64,000 nt of DNA from contig NC_045130.1 of NCBI RefSeq assembly GCF_007655135.1, forward strand, positions 39,800,605 through 39,864,604. Direction: 5' to 3'. The position numbers and the translations under genes are program-made. This stretch comes from Punica granatum (taxonomy: Eukaryota; Streptophyta; Magnoliopsida; Myrtales; Lythraceae). Positions within the stretch are counted from its first letter, which is position 1, and every line of letters begins with the position of its first letter. Below the pieces are notes generated by a model that had not been told where the DNA came from, did not search any database, and worked only from the letters and a program-made list of their open reading frames with translations. Shown piece after piece: positions 12,401-25,865 of the stretch.

Positions 12401-15400
12401 TACATGCATTGGTTGGCATTTTATGCTCATGTTTATGATTGCAACTACAACAGAGTTATAGGCATGTTACTACGTAATGTTCGCTGTGACTGTGTTGCAA
12501 TGAAACTAATTGCAATTCTTTTGACAAAGAGGTTAATTCACGAAACATGACTAAGAAAATGAAATTAACCTGCATTTCAGTTCTCATCTCAGAATAGATC
12601 TGATTATTGAGCTTGTTCAGAACAGCTATGCATGGCAAGATTAAAGCAGGATCCTCGACAGAACACCTTGGTAACTGCAAAAAGATATTGCACAAAACAA
12701 ATGATAAGCACATTGAAAGATATGAGAGGGATTGTTAAAACTAAGTATTCAAACATAAATAGACAGAAGTGGCAGACCAAAAAACATCTTACTTGCAAAG
12801 CCTTCAGTAAATGATCCTCAAAAATGCATCTCCCATCTATAGAGGGCGTAGCACAACTCTATCACAAGAACAAATACAAGTCTCGTGAAATACTATATCA
12901 TGAGAAACAGAATGCAAGATAAATGCCAAGACATCAATACCTCCAGCAGTAGGCATAAGATATCAACTTCGTACTTTGACAATTTCTGGAATGACTTGTC
13001 CATCCCAGAGAAATATTTGCCACATCTTTTCATTAGGTCCGACAGTAACTGCTCAACATCTTTAACACGTACAAGTGCATTTCCTATACCTTTGAGCAAG
13101 GAAAATATCACTAACTGCACAAAGAAAGACCCAGTGTTTTCAAGATAAATCACATAAAACCATAAATACAACAAAAGGGAACCTTCCCATAAGGAGAGAA
13201 GGGGAGAGTGGAAAGGGAAGCAAACCTTCCCATATGGAGAAAACTTTAAAGCAGAACCCAAAATGAAACCGAGAATTTTTTCCTTGATGGATTCGTTAAA
13301 CCTGAGAAATGCATCAGTCAGTTTAACTTATTCTCTCAACAAATCTTCTCGGACAGGAAAATCCATAAGAACAACAGGTAAAGTGCACCATCAAAGTCCA
13401 CGAGCTACAAATAACAAAAATCTGGACGCACCGTTGTTCTGTATTTCTTGGCACCAATAGGCTGTTGTGGTGGCCTGGATGGCTAATCAACGATGTCAAC
13501 AATGAAGAAAGGAACCCCCTATCTGATACTATAAGCCTCTTCTGCTGAACTATCACGCTCAATAGTTCCTCAAGAAAATGACTCCAAATTGCAAAATTGC
13601 CTGTCATTTCAAGGGGGAAAAAAAAATTATAACAAGGCACTGCAGTCGATGAGCCCAACTTATGAAATAGCAACAACAATATAACAATCTACAAAAGATA
13701 TCTTAGTACCATTTTTCTTGCTAGAGAAGTCAATTCGAGAACACAACGCGTGTAGCCCTTCCAAGCAGTTCATGGCAGCACTTCTTACTTCCTGAAAAGT
13801 AAGGGAACAGCATGGTCTAAGCATCAACCCAGTTTTTGGGGTTATTAGAGAGTCTATCTAGAAGCAGATTGCCATAGTCAAGAAAGAGCTAGCACTGTAA
13901 AAACATATTAACATGCTAACACCTAATGTACAAGTTCCAAGAAGGCACCAAATATTTCCAAAAGGTTAACAGAAAAACACAGTGAACCTGGTTTTCACTG
14001 GCGAGCGGGACAAGAACTGAGGGAGCTTCAGCAAGAAGCTGGAGTGAGAAGCTATCCTCGGACTGAGCACAAAGAAATGCATAGCAATGGAGACTCTCAA
14101 CTTGGATGGGGATTGTAACACCTGCAGTTCACCAAAGTTTGTCAATTGACATTGATTGCAAAAATTAATTAGAGATATAAAGATACAGGATTTGCAAAGC
14201 AGCACAATAAAATGAAATCAAGATATAAAGATGGAAGACAAGTATTTCAAAAAAAAGGCCTTGTGTTACAAACAAATACAGGAGAAATTGACTCTCTTCA
14301 GAAAAGTAGATGGGCTTAAGCATCAGGAAGTGGTGAGTCACATGTAGCCTATCTCCAGACTTTTCAGTCACATGGGTTATTTGACTAGCGCAATCGGGTG
14401 TGAAGAATAGAAGGGTGATCGGTCATACAAATAGTGCCCTTATAAATGTGATGAAAAAGAATTGAGCAGATATAGATATATTAAAGCCAACAGTCAGACC
14501 TGCTGTGAAAAATCCAGACAGAAGACTAGGAGAACTCTTGCAATTCGTAACAAGGTAATGAAGATGTTCTCTAAAAGCATGGTTTGTACTAGCTCCTGCA
14601 AGAAAAGCAAAAAACTCCTGGAGTTTCCCAAACCACTGATCTTCAGTCTGCAAAGAAAGAGAGGAAGTTAGAATTGACCTTATTGGAGACCACAATATTG
14701 CACATCTAGATAACGCATGGATCACTGCTACAATAAGTATAGCAACCAAAATGAAAAAATGAAGTGAAAGGAAGAAGATTCACGACCGAAAGGAACTCCA
14801 TTGGAGCAACTGAAATGAACGCCTCTAGCAACTCCCAAAATATGCCAATTAGGATTTTTGGATTTAACTCCTTGACATTTGCATCAGAAAGCTGATCCAG
14901 GAATCCAGTGCAACTTCCTTCCGACGTTTTTGTCTTCAACTGCTAATCCAAAGTCAAATGTCAGAACTAGAGCTGCAATTAGTGATCCACCTACCCAAAA
15001 TAAAATCGGAAAAAGGGGAAGTCGAATCTTATCGAGTGTAGAGCAAAAGGTGAATCTAACCAAATTATAAGATCAAAACATAATTTCCAGGATTTCAACA
15101 CCAGTTTAACTAGGCTTTTAAGAATTCCCCGAAATCAATTGATAGATTCCCTACCTCTCCAATATGCATGACACAAGAGGAACTCAAAAGCTCCCACTGA
15201 GTCTTCAGAACAGGAAAGCAGGTTTCGAAAAGTTCAAAAAACTTGTTCTCTGTCATGACAACATTATACATACAGTGTCAGAATGTAGTCAAGGCCCTTA
15301 AACTCATAAAACTAAATATGGCAACCTTGCAACAGAACCAAAAACAATTTAACACGCCCATATGCATGCTCAAAAATAAAACTATGTAAATTCTCAATTC

Positions 15401-18400
15401 TAAACGATCAAAGAAAGTACTGGCTCAAGAAAACCCTCCCAACCGAAAACACGGTCAGGCCAAATACCAAAAGGAAAGGCATCACAAAGCAGATATAAAT
15501 TTCTTTCTTCCAAGTTGAAGCAGAGAAGCGTGCCTCTCTTACTGATTGCAAATGATTGCATGAGAACCAAAAAGAATAGTGTCCTTGACAACATGAAATC
15601 ACCACTGCTCTTGACAAGCCAAGGCAGAGACTCTTGAGGATGCATAAAAAATGTAACTGCCATACTGTCCACAATTTTCTGGTTCATCTTCGAAATGCTT
15701 CCAGGTTCCAATTTCTGCACATATTTTAAAGGCAAGTATTATAAGATGCTTAGTTGAAAAGATCACCACACTAACAAAAAAAACACATCAAATATAGAAG
15801 TAGAAAAATATGAGAATGTTTCTCTTCCCAAAAACAAGCCACAGACCATTGGAGTGTCCAAAATTTTCATATCAACCTGCAACTTTCCCATGCTAAAATT
15901 CCATTATGTTATCACCAGCCTCGAATAGATCAAATAGAAACTATGATGAACTCGGAGTGATCAATAAAGGGCAACAGGTCCTTGATGATCTGGTACCTTC
16001 TCTGAGCTGCAGGAATCAGGCAGATTCTGATAAAATGCCCAATTCAGTTTCTTCGCAAATTCCAAAGCCTTGAAATTGTATTTCCTTGTCTGCATGTAGT
16101 TAGACATAGTATGAATAGATCCACAGAATGTGAGTATGCCGATGCCTAAGAACATAGAATTCAGGAAACATATTCTTCTTGAAAATAAGAAAAGAAAAAA
16201 GAACCTTTGGAATTATAAGGAGCAAGGGAAAAATCATTGTGGCAAATTCATTTGATGAATCAGGTGAATCATTTAATCTTGCAACCATATGCTCAAAGCA
16301 CAAGACAATTATATCACCAGCCACAGCAGTGTTGTCTGAACCTGCACAGGGAAACAGCAGGCAAGAATAAGATGCACATGAATCCAGTACCTGAGAATTG
16401 GAATAGCTCAGACTTCTCGCTACATAACATACAACACCGCAATTTATTTCAAATGATTGAGAGATCATACGGATCAAGCTAATCCTGCAACTTGTTAAGC
16501 ACTTACCAGATAAAAAAATTCTAACGCATCTCTGCAGCACACTATGCAGCGTTTGAAGAATATTGGCACCATCCATTGCATCCAATGTATCAATCAGCGA
16601 CAGAGCTGCTTGGACTACAGTTAAATCATCATCATGCAGCTGGCTTAATAAGGCATCTTGAATAGCTTCCAACCTCTGCATCAAAAATGAAATTGGAAAA
16701 GCATTATAGGATTGCCTCACAATTCCTGACAAGGTTGACTTTGGCTTTCACACGCTTTAGCACAGACAAGGAGCCATACTTCAGTTATGAAATCAAAGAG
16801 GAAACCGGTTCCATCATCATAAACCTAGAAATATCGAGAACGGGAAAAGACCCATGAGGAGGACATCCAGACAATCTTATAGTTTTTTTCTCCCAACTCT
16901 CCTAACCCTGTCATAAAATGAAGAGTTCGAGATTTATGGTAAACCTTTTACAATTGGTACCAACAGCCAAAACAAAGGCCATAAACAAGCATCAGCGCCA
17001 TTCCTCACCTTAACCCTGTGCTTGTCTTGAAAGGAAATGAAAGGGAGTACATACAAAATTCCATACAACCCCTCCATTTACCTCCATCTTCAACCATTTA
17101 CCCCCAATAAATACACCCTAAGAGTATGAGAATATATATACATGAAAATGAAATAGCCAGAAAGCATACTTGCAAGACAATACCTGTGGAACACCAGGCT
17201 TAGATTTAAGGATGCTAGAAGTCTTTAACTCAACCAGTGCAGCACATCTGACCTCCGCCTATATAGTATATATCATCATGGTAGTACACGGATTACAATC
17301 AACCAATGGAAAACATTCTTGAAATTAAGCAAACACAAAAAGAGCATCCATCCCAAGTTCTTCTTGGAACAAAAAGGGGAATAAACTACCTTAGGATGGT
17401 GTAAGGAAAACAAAATTTTTGAATCTATCATAGGCAATGGGGAATCAGAATTTCCATCCAACGCCTTAGACAAAGTTTCAAGTCCCATCTCCCCTTGTCC
17501 AGAACGCCTTCCTGAATTCTATTTAAGAAGAGAGAGAAGAAGATTATTCTGCTAGATATACTTAAGAAGAAAGAACGAAAAAGGATTCTCAGTCAGGAAA
17601 CAAATATGTATACCAAATATACCTCCATGAATCTCCCGACAGCCACTCGCACCTCTGAAGGATAATTTTTCATGAGAGCAATCATAATATTTTTGCCGCA
17701 GCCTCCTATAATTCAGGTTGAGAATGAAAGATAGTAAGGACATAAAATCATAAAAAAAAAAAACAAAGCAATCTATATTAAAATGCCAGGAACAAAGAAA
17801 TACCTAATTCTGATGAACGCAAATTGCCCTTTTTGGGCGATAGCTTTGTATAGGAAAGCATGATCTTGAAAACAACACGATCAACAAAATCTCCAATAGG
17901 AATTGACTCAATCATGGATATCAAGAAAAGGTAGCATGTGTTATCTGAAGAACTGCCAATGAGCAAATGCAAATATCCATTGGGTGAGAAAACAGAAACA
18001 GCATATGACAAGGACGACTGGGAATTGAAATGACTCTTTAGTCCTTACCTGTGCTCAACCAGAGTTCCCAAAAGCAAAGCCAGAAATTTATCAATATTGA
18101 ACTCCTTAGAGAGTCCAAGTAGAATCCCAGTAATATCTCTACATGGGAGGAACACAGTGTCTCAGAAGAGATAAAAAGGATCTTATACAAGGAAAAAGTA
18201 TGATTGAGATAATAAATGCTCTAACATAACAAGTAAAAAGAGAACCTAATTTCCTTCAAGCTCTCCAAAGCCTTCATGGGAAACACATCAAGGGATTGTG
18301 ACTGTTAAGTCATGTATAAACTAAGTCAGAGCAAGCAAAATTAATAATGACATGTGTAAAATAAAAGATGCAGATACAGTCTCCAATAATGTACCAGAAA

Positions 18401-20256
18401 ATGTACTAGTAGTTGAATAGATTCTACTTCTGATTCTGATTGCTGTTATTACTTCTTTCATAATCAGTAGTGCAGGAGCAGCTGGCGAGATTGCCTCACA
18501 ATGAATTTCAAATGATGGCAAATCTAACCAACTGCCTCTTTAAATTCTACACATGAAAACTATAGCCTCTAAATGTTCTTCACCAGGCCACCAAAAACTC
18601 CTGAGAAAGACTTAAGCAGAACTATTGAAAAAGATGCATTATCATTACCTGAACGACATTAATCAAAGCCATTAGCATCAGCCGAACCCACTGCACATCA
18701 GTTGAAGCTTCTGCGTCTTCTCGGGCACTTTCAGCTAATGAACGAACCAAAGTCTTCACTAATTTAGGAGACAAAGCAGCTTTGCTTGCTAGTAGACCAA
18801 CAATCATCAGGGCACTAGCCTAAATACATGAGTAAGTTTTTCCATTTAAGAAGGTATCAACAAACTTTGAGAACTTTCACTGAGAGAAAAACAATAAAAA
18901 GTGCGAGAACAACCTAAGGAGATAACTTTATGAAGTCATATCTAGTAATATATGAATATAATAATGACCCTGCATCCATTTTGAGAGATCCTGAATAAAT
19001 CATTATTGATTGGCATCATTTTCATGTGAACTCAAATTAAACCCAAAACTCACTTTATGTTCTAGATTTCTTTTTCTGCCAGGCTGAATTCCAGAAACTG
19101 CGAAAGGAAGAATCCTCTTTACAACATCACTCTCAACAGTTGCAAAAGAACCCACAGCCTCGACAGCAACTGCAGTGCAAAAGCTAAGTATAGGCCTTGA
19201 AGGCTGGAACTTTCCAGTTGGAGAGGCCTGCAAGGAAAAAGATATTTCTGTCAGCCTCGCTAGGGTTCTCCTCAGCACGAGCTGATACTTCGACCAACAC
19301 ATATTATCTTCTCAAAAAGTATAAGAATAGCAGACTCACGTAGTTGCATATAGCCTCTAAAACACCCAAGTCCCTTATGCATTGCTGAACTATAACCTGT
19401 CTGGGTGGTGGGGCACCGGAGACTTTAACCCCCTCCAAGAATCTCCACTTAGTATTTCTGCATAAAGGCACCGAAAAACTAAGGGCACCCTTCCATCATG
19501 TATGTGAAATAATGAAGGAACCTCATCATTTAGCTATCAGCGTACCCGAAATCAACCAACTGCACGATTCGAACGAATGCATGGGTGTCGTGGAATGGCA
19601 AGGCACATAGTATCAAATCTTCCATGTTGTACACATGTATCCTGGAAGTTGCATTAAAATAACAATAAACATGGTTATTAGGGCCAATGTAAGGGTCAGG
19701 AGAGATTGATGCGAATATAGTGAACGTGATGCACACTTGTATCTCCGTAACAAGTACTCAAGCGTCTTGAGTGAAGAGAGGAGCTGGAAATGGCCAGAGA
19801 GCAACCGCAGATACGAACTGATTGAGGTATTGATGCGGCCGTTCTCCTCTGGCGTCATCAGCTCCCTATCCAATTCCTTACTTTTGTGGCTAAACAAATC
19901 ACTCTTGTAGTTTCTGAACCGTTCATCGGCGTTTACAAGAACGTCCAGACCTGGAATGGAACAAACAGCCAACCAATTATCACATGCAACGCTAACAGGA
20001 CATGATAAGAGAACCAACCCTACGCGGCAACAGCCCCCAAGTGTATGTATGCGACACCATAAACAAAAAACAAAAAATGGAGCTTTTTGGACAGACCCGA
20101 AAGGGCAATGCTGTATATGGTATCGATGTCGAGGTCGGCAGCTTCTTTGGGGCTGAAGAGGACAGAAGGGCGAGTGAATGGTCTCCTGAGCGGCTCTGAA
20201 TCAGCTTGTATGAGAGATTTGATTGTTTGTAGCTGTGAGGAAAGGGAGGTCGCCAT
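6444..20256 (-). CDS. UTP10: U3 snoRNA-associated HEAT-repeat protein UTP10 / HEATR1 homologue
   Basis: Thirty-nine phase-consistent exons give 2145 residues, close to the plant family size: 20097-20256, 19737-19950, 19546-19641, 19340-19457, 19054-19227, 18649-18819, 18246-18301, 18049-18138, 17804-17952, 17623-17705, 17390-17518, 17184-17258, 16507-16675, 16205-16341, 15997-16089, 15543-15714, 15155-15249, 14784-14939, 14500-14647, 13988-14121, 13710-13791, 13432-13600, 13226-13301, 12941-13114, 12793-12858, 12570-12674, 12158-12247, 11545-11738, 11192-11402, 10917-11099, 10661-10756, 10517-10584, 10038-10389, 9690-9905, 8931-9599, 7607-8019, 7144-7396, 6870-7040, 6444-6674. It starts MATSLSSQLQTIKSLIQADS as in Arabidopsis At3g06530. 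Exons 5-6 (about 197-311) match the U3snoRNP10 region; exons 36-39 carry the BP28CT region (HKCFLYDTGSLKFLDSSNF). The family belongs to the t-UTP part of the SSU processome and acts in the nucleolus in rDNA transcription and 18S pre-rRNA processing. A KKKK-rich basic patch lies in exon 28. No break or stop was found. Confidence 0.95.
8020..8930 (-). other. Long AT-rich intron 35 of UTP10
   Basis: At 911 bases this is one of the longest introns of the gene, between the 669-nt exon 35 and exon 36. It is AT-rich, with a (TA)n run at about 8592-8614. No coding frame or element ends were seen. Confidence 0.7.
10402..10466 (-). repeat. 24-bp tandem repeat near a UTP10 3' splice site
   Basis: Two identical 24-base units (10402-10425, 10426-10449) and a third partial, diverged unit to about 10466 lie inside intron 32, ending 12 bases before the acceptor of exon 33 at 10389. 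In gene sense each unit holds a TACTTATTGAT segment that could serve as a branch point. Confidence 0.85.
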
Positions 20257-21522
20257 TGTTGCGGCGGAGAAAACAGCTGAATAATATGGAGCTTCAGAAG
20301 CGAGCGACGGAGAAGCCGGTGATGCGGACGGTTGCCTCTTCAGAGTTCGTTATGGTCTGTGCTCCGTCTAGGGTTTAAGCCTAAACCCAGTCGGCTTCTT
20401 CGGCCTGAGAGAGAGAGAGAGAAATGCATCCGAGTAGGCTATGACCGAAAAGCGGGACCGATTTTGGTGGGTCCTCTCACTTGCATACTTATTTCTTCGT
20501 GCCTAGTATCAGGAGGCGCGATGGTTCAGCTTATGCTTGGGCCGACGCATAACAACCTGGGACGGTGAACTCATTGGGCCTGAGAATGGGCATTGATGGG
20601 CCGGGTCGAGTCGAGGCCCAGCTGGAAAGTAGACTGGAGTCAACAATCCACTCGATGAAAACTAGTCAATACTCCTTGGAGGCCCAACGAGATTTCTTGT
20701 TGCATGGCAAGCTGTGCTTTGTACGGGCGGACCTCGTCTGGAGCATATGAGTTCCAATGCCATTGGTAAAAAATCAAAGGCGTAACAGGAAGCTTAGACC
20801 GAAATCAACAATCATCTTGATTCCCAAAAAAAAGAAGAAGAAAAACACACACACATACGCACGCAAAATGTGGTACCATCGGCAAACTACTACGATCCCT
20901 TACAGATGAACTTCATCTCAGTTTAGGAGTTCGAAATCGCAGGTCAAGTTGAAGCCAAGAAGGATGCTTAATAGAAATTAAGGCTCAACTTGATTCAAAT
21001 ATTAAAAAAGAAGAAGAAGAAGAAGAAGAAGAAGAAGAAGAAAACATTGATAACGCCATATGGTGTTAGTTGGCAAAATTGCACTGCACGCTACGTTAGT
21101 GAATTTTTATTTGCAGTAATAAGTTCAATAACCACAGATTTGAATCAAGGCTCAGCAAGAAGCTCGACTGCACTCGCCGCTCAACTCGATTCGAACAAAA
21201 ATAAATAAATAAATCCCTACAATGAGCGATATAATTAGTAAAGTGTGTTGTTCTATGTGAGTCGATTTCGTATTTGTGGCGGAAGAGTTCGAAATCCACT
21301 TATAACGGGTCGAGCTGAACGGGACGAGCACCTCCCTCCCTCCCTCTCTCGAGGCAGATCTACGGCTCCATGTCCGGCACCGCCGCGACCACGACCACCT
21401 CCGTGTCCTCCGATTGAACGGCCCAAGCTGCTCCGCAATTCCTCTGCAGATCAATCAATGCATGACATGAATTATTAGCCCTTTTCCTTTGAAACTTCCG
21501 GCGTTGCTCTCTGCGGACGCTG
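20257..21522. promoter_or_regulatory. Divergent intergenic region shared by UTP10 and WRAP73 homologues
   Basis: The two start codons are 1266 bases apart on opposite strands. GA-rich sequence at about 20408-20422 may lie in the UTP10 leader, and an (AGA)n run sits at 21009-21041. No clear TATA box is near either start, as is common for housekeeping plant promoters. Short open frames here are low complexity and not supported as genes. Confidence 0.55.
21009..21041. repeat. (AGA)n trinucleotide repeat
   Basis: About eleven uninterrupted AAG/AGA units between the two divergent genes. Confidence 0.9.
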
Positions 21523-24500
21523 ATGGAGTTCACTGAAGCCTACAAGCAAACAGGTCCCTGCTGTTTCTCTCCCAACGCTCGGTACATTGCCGTCGCCGTA
21601 GATTACCGCCTCGTGATCCGCGACTCCTTGTCCTTCAAGGTACGACGGGGGGTATCTATTTGTCTTGGCTTGAGCTTTTGATTTGCTCTCTTCAGCTGCA
21701 GCGCTCCTTTTCTTGGCTGGATCCTGCCTGTGATTTCAAAAGCTAAACTTTAGATGCCTATGGATGCCACCACTGTGCAATGTGCAGTAGCTCACCCGCT
21801 TGAATTATACTCTTCCTTGGCGACAAATCGTGGGGAAACAGCTTGTCCGACAGTTTTGGAGCGAGGGTTCCGTCCTGCATTTTTTTGTCAAATAGAAGAG
21901 ATTTCAATGGACTTACGTTTCCAAAAATGGAGATTACCGCCCTCGAACCATTTAACATTCTCTTTCCGTGTCTTGAAAGAGGACCCGGTGAAGTGAAGTA
22001 ATAATCCGACAGATAAACTGGTTTAGAAATGGATCGCATTATTTTTGGTTGCTGAAGTAGCTATCAGAATTGGGTGCGTGGGTACTCTGGGAGGACCAAC
22101 CCTAGTTTTTGCACTTTGATGATGCGATTGATAAAAATGCAGATAATTTCCGTGACAGTCCTCTCTGATTAGTTGGTTTCTGTTACTCTTTGCTGCATTC
22201 TCAGAATATTGGACGCACTTTGTGTTCTTTGTTTGTTGCAGGTCGTGCAGTTGTTTTCGTGCTTGGATAAGATAAGCTACATAGAATGGGCTCTTGACTC
22301 TGAGTATATCCTTTGTGGTCTTTATAAAAGACCAATGATTCAGGCATGGTCGTTGACACAACCTGAATGGACATGCAAAATAGATGAAGGTCCCGCTGGC
22401 ATTGCTTATGCTCGGTGGAGCCCTGACAGTCGCCACATACTAACCATATCGGACTTCCAATTAAGATTGACAGTCTGGTCTCTGGTAAACACTGCATGTG
22501 TACATGTTCAATGGCCAAAGCACGCAACCAGGGGAATATCCTTCACTCGAGATGGGAAGTTCGCTGCAATATGCACGAGACATGATTGCAAGGACTACAT
22601 CAATCTTCTTTCTTGTCATAACTGGGAGATAATGGGTAGTTTTGCTGTTGATACGCTGGATTTGGCTGATATTGAGTGGTCACCAGATGACAGTGCTATT
22701 GTCATCTGGGATTCACCTCTTGAATATAAGGTAAAACTTTATGCAGATATGATGGTTTTATTAGCTTTTCCTCTGTCATTAAATTTTCCACATGACGCTC
22801 TAGTCGTGCTTGAATCTAGATATTTCTTGGATTTTGTTACAAAGCTGATTTCTTACTCACCTATAATTGATGGGGTCTTCTATAGGTACTAACTTACTCT
22901 CCTGATGGGAGGTGTCTATTTAAGTATCAAGCCTATGAGAGCGGCTTGGGAGTTAAAAGTGTTGCATGGTCACCTTGTGGACAGTTTCTAGCAGTAGGCA
23001 GTTATGACCAGATGCTTCGAGTTCTTAATCACCTAACCTGGAAAACATTCGCCGAATTTGTGCACTTATCTAATGTTCGCGCTCCTTGTTGTGCTGCTGT
23101 TTTTAAGGTGATATTCCTCTTGTCACGATTGTAATTAGGAAAGGAAGCCTCTGTCCCATTGTGATTTTCTAACTTCAAGCTTGTAAAATTACAGGAAGTA
23201 GATGAGCCCTTACAAATTGATATGTCGGAACTCTGTTTGACTGATGATTTTATTCAACAAAATTCTGGTAAGTGTCTCCAAGGATTAATTCTGAGTGGCA
23301 TGACTTTGTTTACATAGCCTCTGCTTTGATGCATGCCTGTATCTGTGAAACTGGAGCCTTGAGTATTTCATTATAGGTAGTTGGTTGCATTTTTCTTGGT
23401 GATGAGATGGGTTAGAATTTTGATCTTTGACGAATTCGAGAACAGCAAATACTGTTATATATATTTGGTTCATGTCACTTTTGAGATTGACATGATTGAA
23501 ATAACCAGGGTACAATGCTTTGACCCATTATTACGAAATATTTGGCCATGCTTGAAAAGGACTTGTTTATCTGTTACTGCTGAAAATGAAGATTAACTTA
23601 ATTGTGTCATGTTATGAAGTTTAGTGTTCAGATGATGGTAGAATTATTTTATTTTTATTTTTATTTTTTTGATGAGTTGGTAGAATGATTTTATACTACA
23701 GTTCATTGATTTAATTTTTCCTGTTATACAATTTCTGGAAGAAGATGCTTCAGAAGGACATTTCAGGGTTCGGTATGAGGTTACAGAAGCCCCAATTACT
23801 TTGCCTTTCCAGAAACCTCCTGCAGACAAGCCAAATCCAAAACAGGGGATTGGTAAGCCTCGTGTCATTTGCTAATTTGGTCCAGGTAATTATTATCTCA
23901 TTTGAAAGATGGGAACTTGGAATGTGTCCCTGGTTTCATGCGCATGATCTTGATGCTAACTTCACTAGATTAACTAGGTTGAGTTGCCAATTACTTTTTG
24001 AGATAGGAAATGTGTTTTCCCTGCAGGAGAAAAGTTGGTTAAATACACATTCATGCAAGTTTTTGGTGGCAAAACAAGGGTAGAATTTTTATGTTCACCA
24101 TAAGCAAGTAGCTATCACATCTTTTAAGGGTCAATAATTTGTTTTCTCATCAAGATCTTTTGGAAAAACAAGTACCTGAATGATGGAAGATAGAGATTGT
24201 TAGTTTGAGTGTATACTTGAGCTATATTGGGATGTAGGCCAGTGGATGAGAATGCAATAACGTGCTGGGAAATAGGATGATTAACCAATTCTGCATTAGA
24301 TGACTTCCGGAGCAAAGTCATACAATCTTACTAAGCCTGTGAGTGTAATTTTTGTCTTGGACCTGAAGGCTGCACAAAAGCCTCATAGCTCAACTCAGGT
24401 TCTCAGTTCTCATGCTCTGGCAAAATTGGCAGTACGCATTTTTATGACTGAGTTTCATCCATTGTAGGCCTATTATCATGGAGCAATGATAGCCAATATA

Positions 24501-24844
24501 TATGCACCCGGAACGACAGCATGCCGACTGCCCTCTGGATTTGGGACATTCGCCACCTTGAACTCGCAGCCATTCTAGTGCAGAAAGATCCGGTGCGAGC
24601 AGCAGCTTGGAACCCGACATGCACCCGACTCGTCCTGTGCACAGGAAGCTCCCACCTCTACATGTGGACTCCGTCAGGGGCGTATTGCGTGAGCATCCCA
24701 CTGTCCCAGTTCTCTGTCACGGATCTGAAGTGGAATTCTGATGGGAGCTGTCTCCTGCTCAAGGACAAGGAGTCGTTTTGCTGTGCAGCCGTACCTCTGT
24801 TGCCTGACGAATCTAGTGAGTATAGCAGCTGCTCAGATGATTGA
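21523..24844 (+). CDS. WRAP73: WD-repeat protein WRAP73 (WDR8) homologue
   Basis: Six exons (21523-21639, 22242-22730, 22886-23107, 23195-23267, 23742-23852, 24468-24844) join in phase to 462 residues, the length of animal WRAP73. It begins MEFTEAYKQTGPCCFSPNAR and contains WD-type blades, for example YIEWALDSEYILC, ARWSPDSRHILTISDF, VAWSPCGQFLAVGSYD, LLSWSNDSQYICTRND and WIWDIRHLELAAIL. The linker segment ITLPFQKPPADKPNPKQGIG is strongly conserved in the family, and the C-terminal tail is Ser/Asp rich. Animal and fungal members act at centrosomes or spindle pole bodies with SSX2IP/Msd1. A microtubule-organising role in plants is inferred by family. It is divergent from UTP10 and may share its promoter region. 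Confidence 0.93.
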
Positions 24845-25865
24845 TTCGAGTGCAAAGTGGTGTCTTATAGAGAATTGTCTAGCTTGATCATTGAGGACAC
24901 TCCGCTGCTAGTTTACTATCACCTCTTGTTGTAGAATGTCATTGCACCCTGTGTTCACTGAAAGTGGAAAGTAATGAGTGGCCTTTCTCTCTCAGTCAGT
25001 GTGGCGGTAGAAATCTACTGGTATATTCATATTGCATGAGCTTTTAGTATGTTGTTTATATTGGACCTTTGGAAGATCTCAATGCTGCATTTTGTTCAAA
25101 GCAAATGAGAAAAGAATGGAGTAGAGACATAATGCCGATATTCAATTCCGTGCTGAAATATTTCTACCCGCTCATACAAGACTAGGGACTTGGGAGGTAA
25201 GAAGGACGAGCTTTCTTGTTTCCCATCCCAAGGGAATGGAAAATGGTAAGAAGTTCTCCATAGTTTTCAGCACTTATAAAAGGGCATTGTGTGGCCCGGA
25301 AGATTTCGATATGTTCTTCTAGCTTTTAAGTACATTTATTTATTAATTAGATCACTCATAAAATTCAGTAAAAAATCAATTATGGCAAAGACTCGCATAG
25401 TAAATTAATGGAACTTTCAATTATCGGGAGGCGTTAAGCATCCCTTTGCTCGCTGTTCAAATGAAAATGACTCATCTTCCTCACCCCGAAGTTTCGGGTG
25501 CGTACCACTCGGCGAGAAGCTGCGAACACGGGCTTCGAAAAAACACCCGCCTGTAGGCACAATCCCGTCCTGCAGCTGCTAGGTAAAAGTTCAGGGCACT
25601 TCACGCTAAAATATAAATTGTATGGGGTCGAAAGAGAATTTTCAGAAGTACAAGTACAAGTCGTCTTTGACTGAATTTCATCGGTCAATCGATCCTCCGT
25701 CTCCCTCAGCAGAGCACTAACACCAGTCCCGGCAAAATCAAAGTCCCATTGCACGGCACGGCTTCCACCTTTTCTTCCTCCAATAAAATCGGAAGATCTT
25801 CGTGGGTTCGCGAAGCTTTTATCTCCCGCCATTGAGCACAGCTTCCCGAGCTCGACTCATAGTCC
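24845..25865. other. WRAP73 3' region and PFK4 promoter/leader
   Basis: No gene is supported. The left part is the probable 3' UTR of the WRAP73 homologue. The right part, upstream of 25866, is the presumed PFK4 promoter and 5' UTR. A minus-strand frame at 25434-25832 has no family pattern and is rejected. Confidence 0.6.

Noticed and set aside
20002..20284. Plus-strand frames over UTP10 exon 1
   Set aside because: Antisense shadows; exon 1 is clearly UTP10 by sequence.
21253..21478. Frames on both strands in the divergent region
   Set aside because: Pro/Arg or Gly-rich low complexity on GC-rich sequence, no family pattern.
25434..25832. 132-codon minus-strand frame before PFK4
   Set aside because: No recognisable domain, and it lies in the PFK4 promoter/leader.
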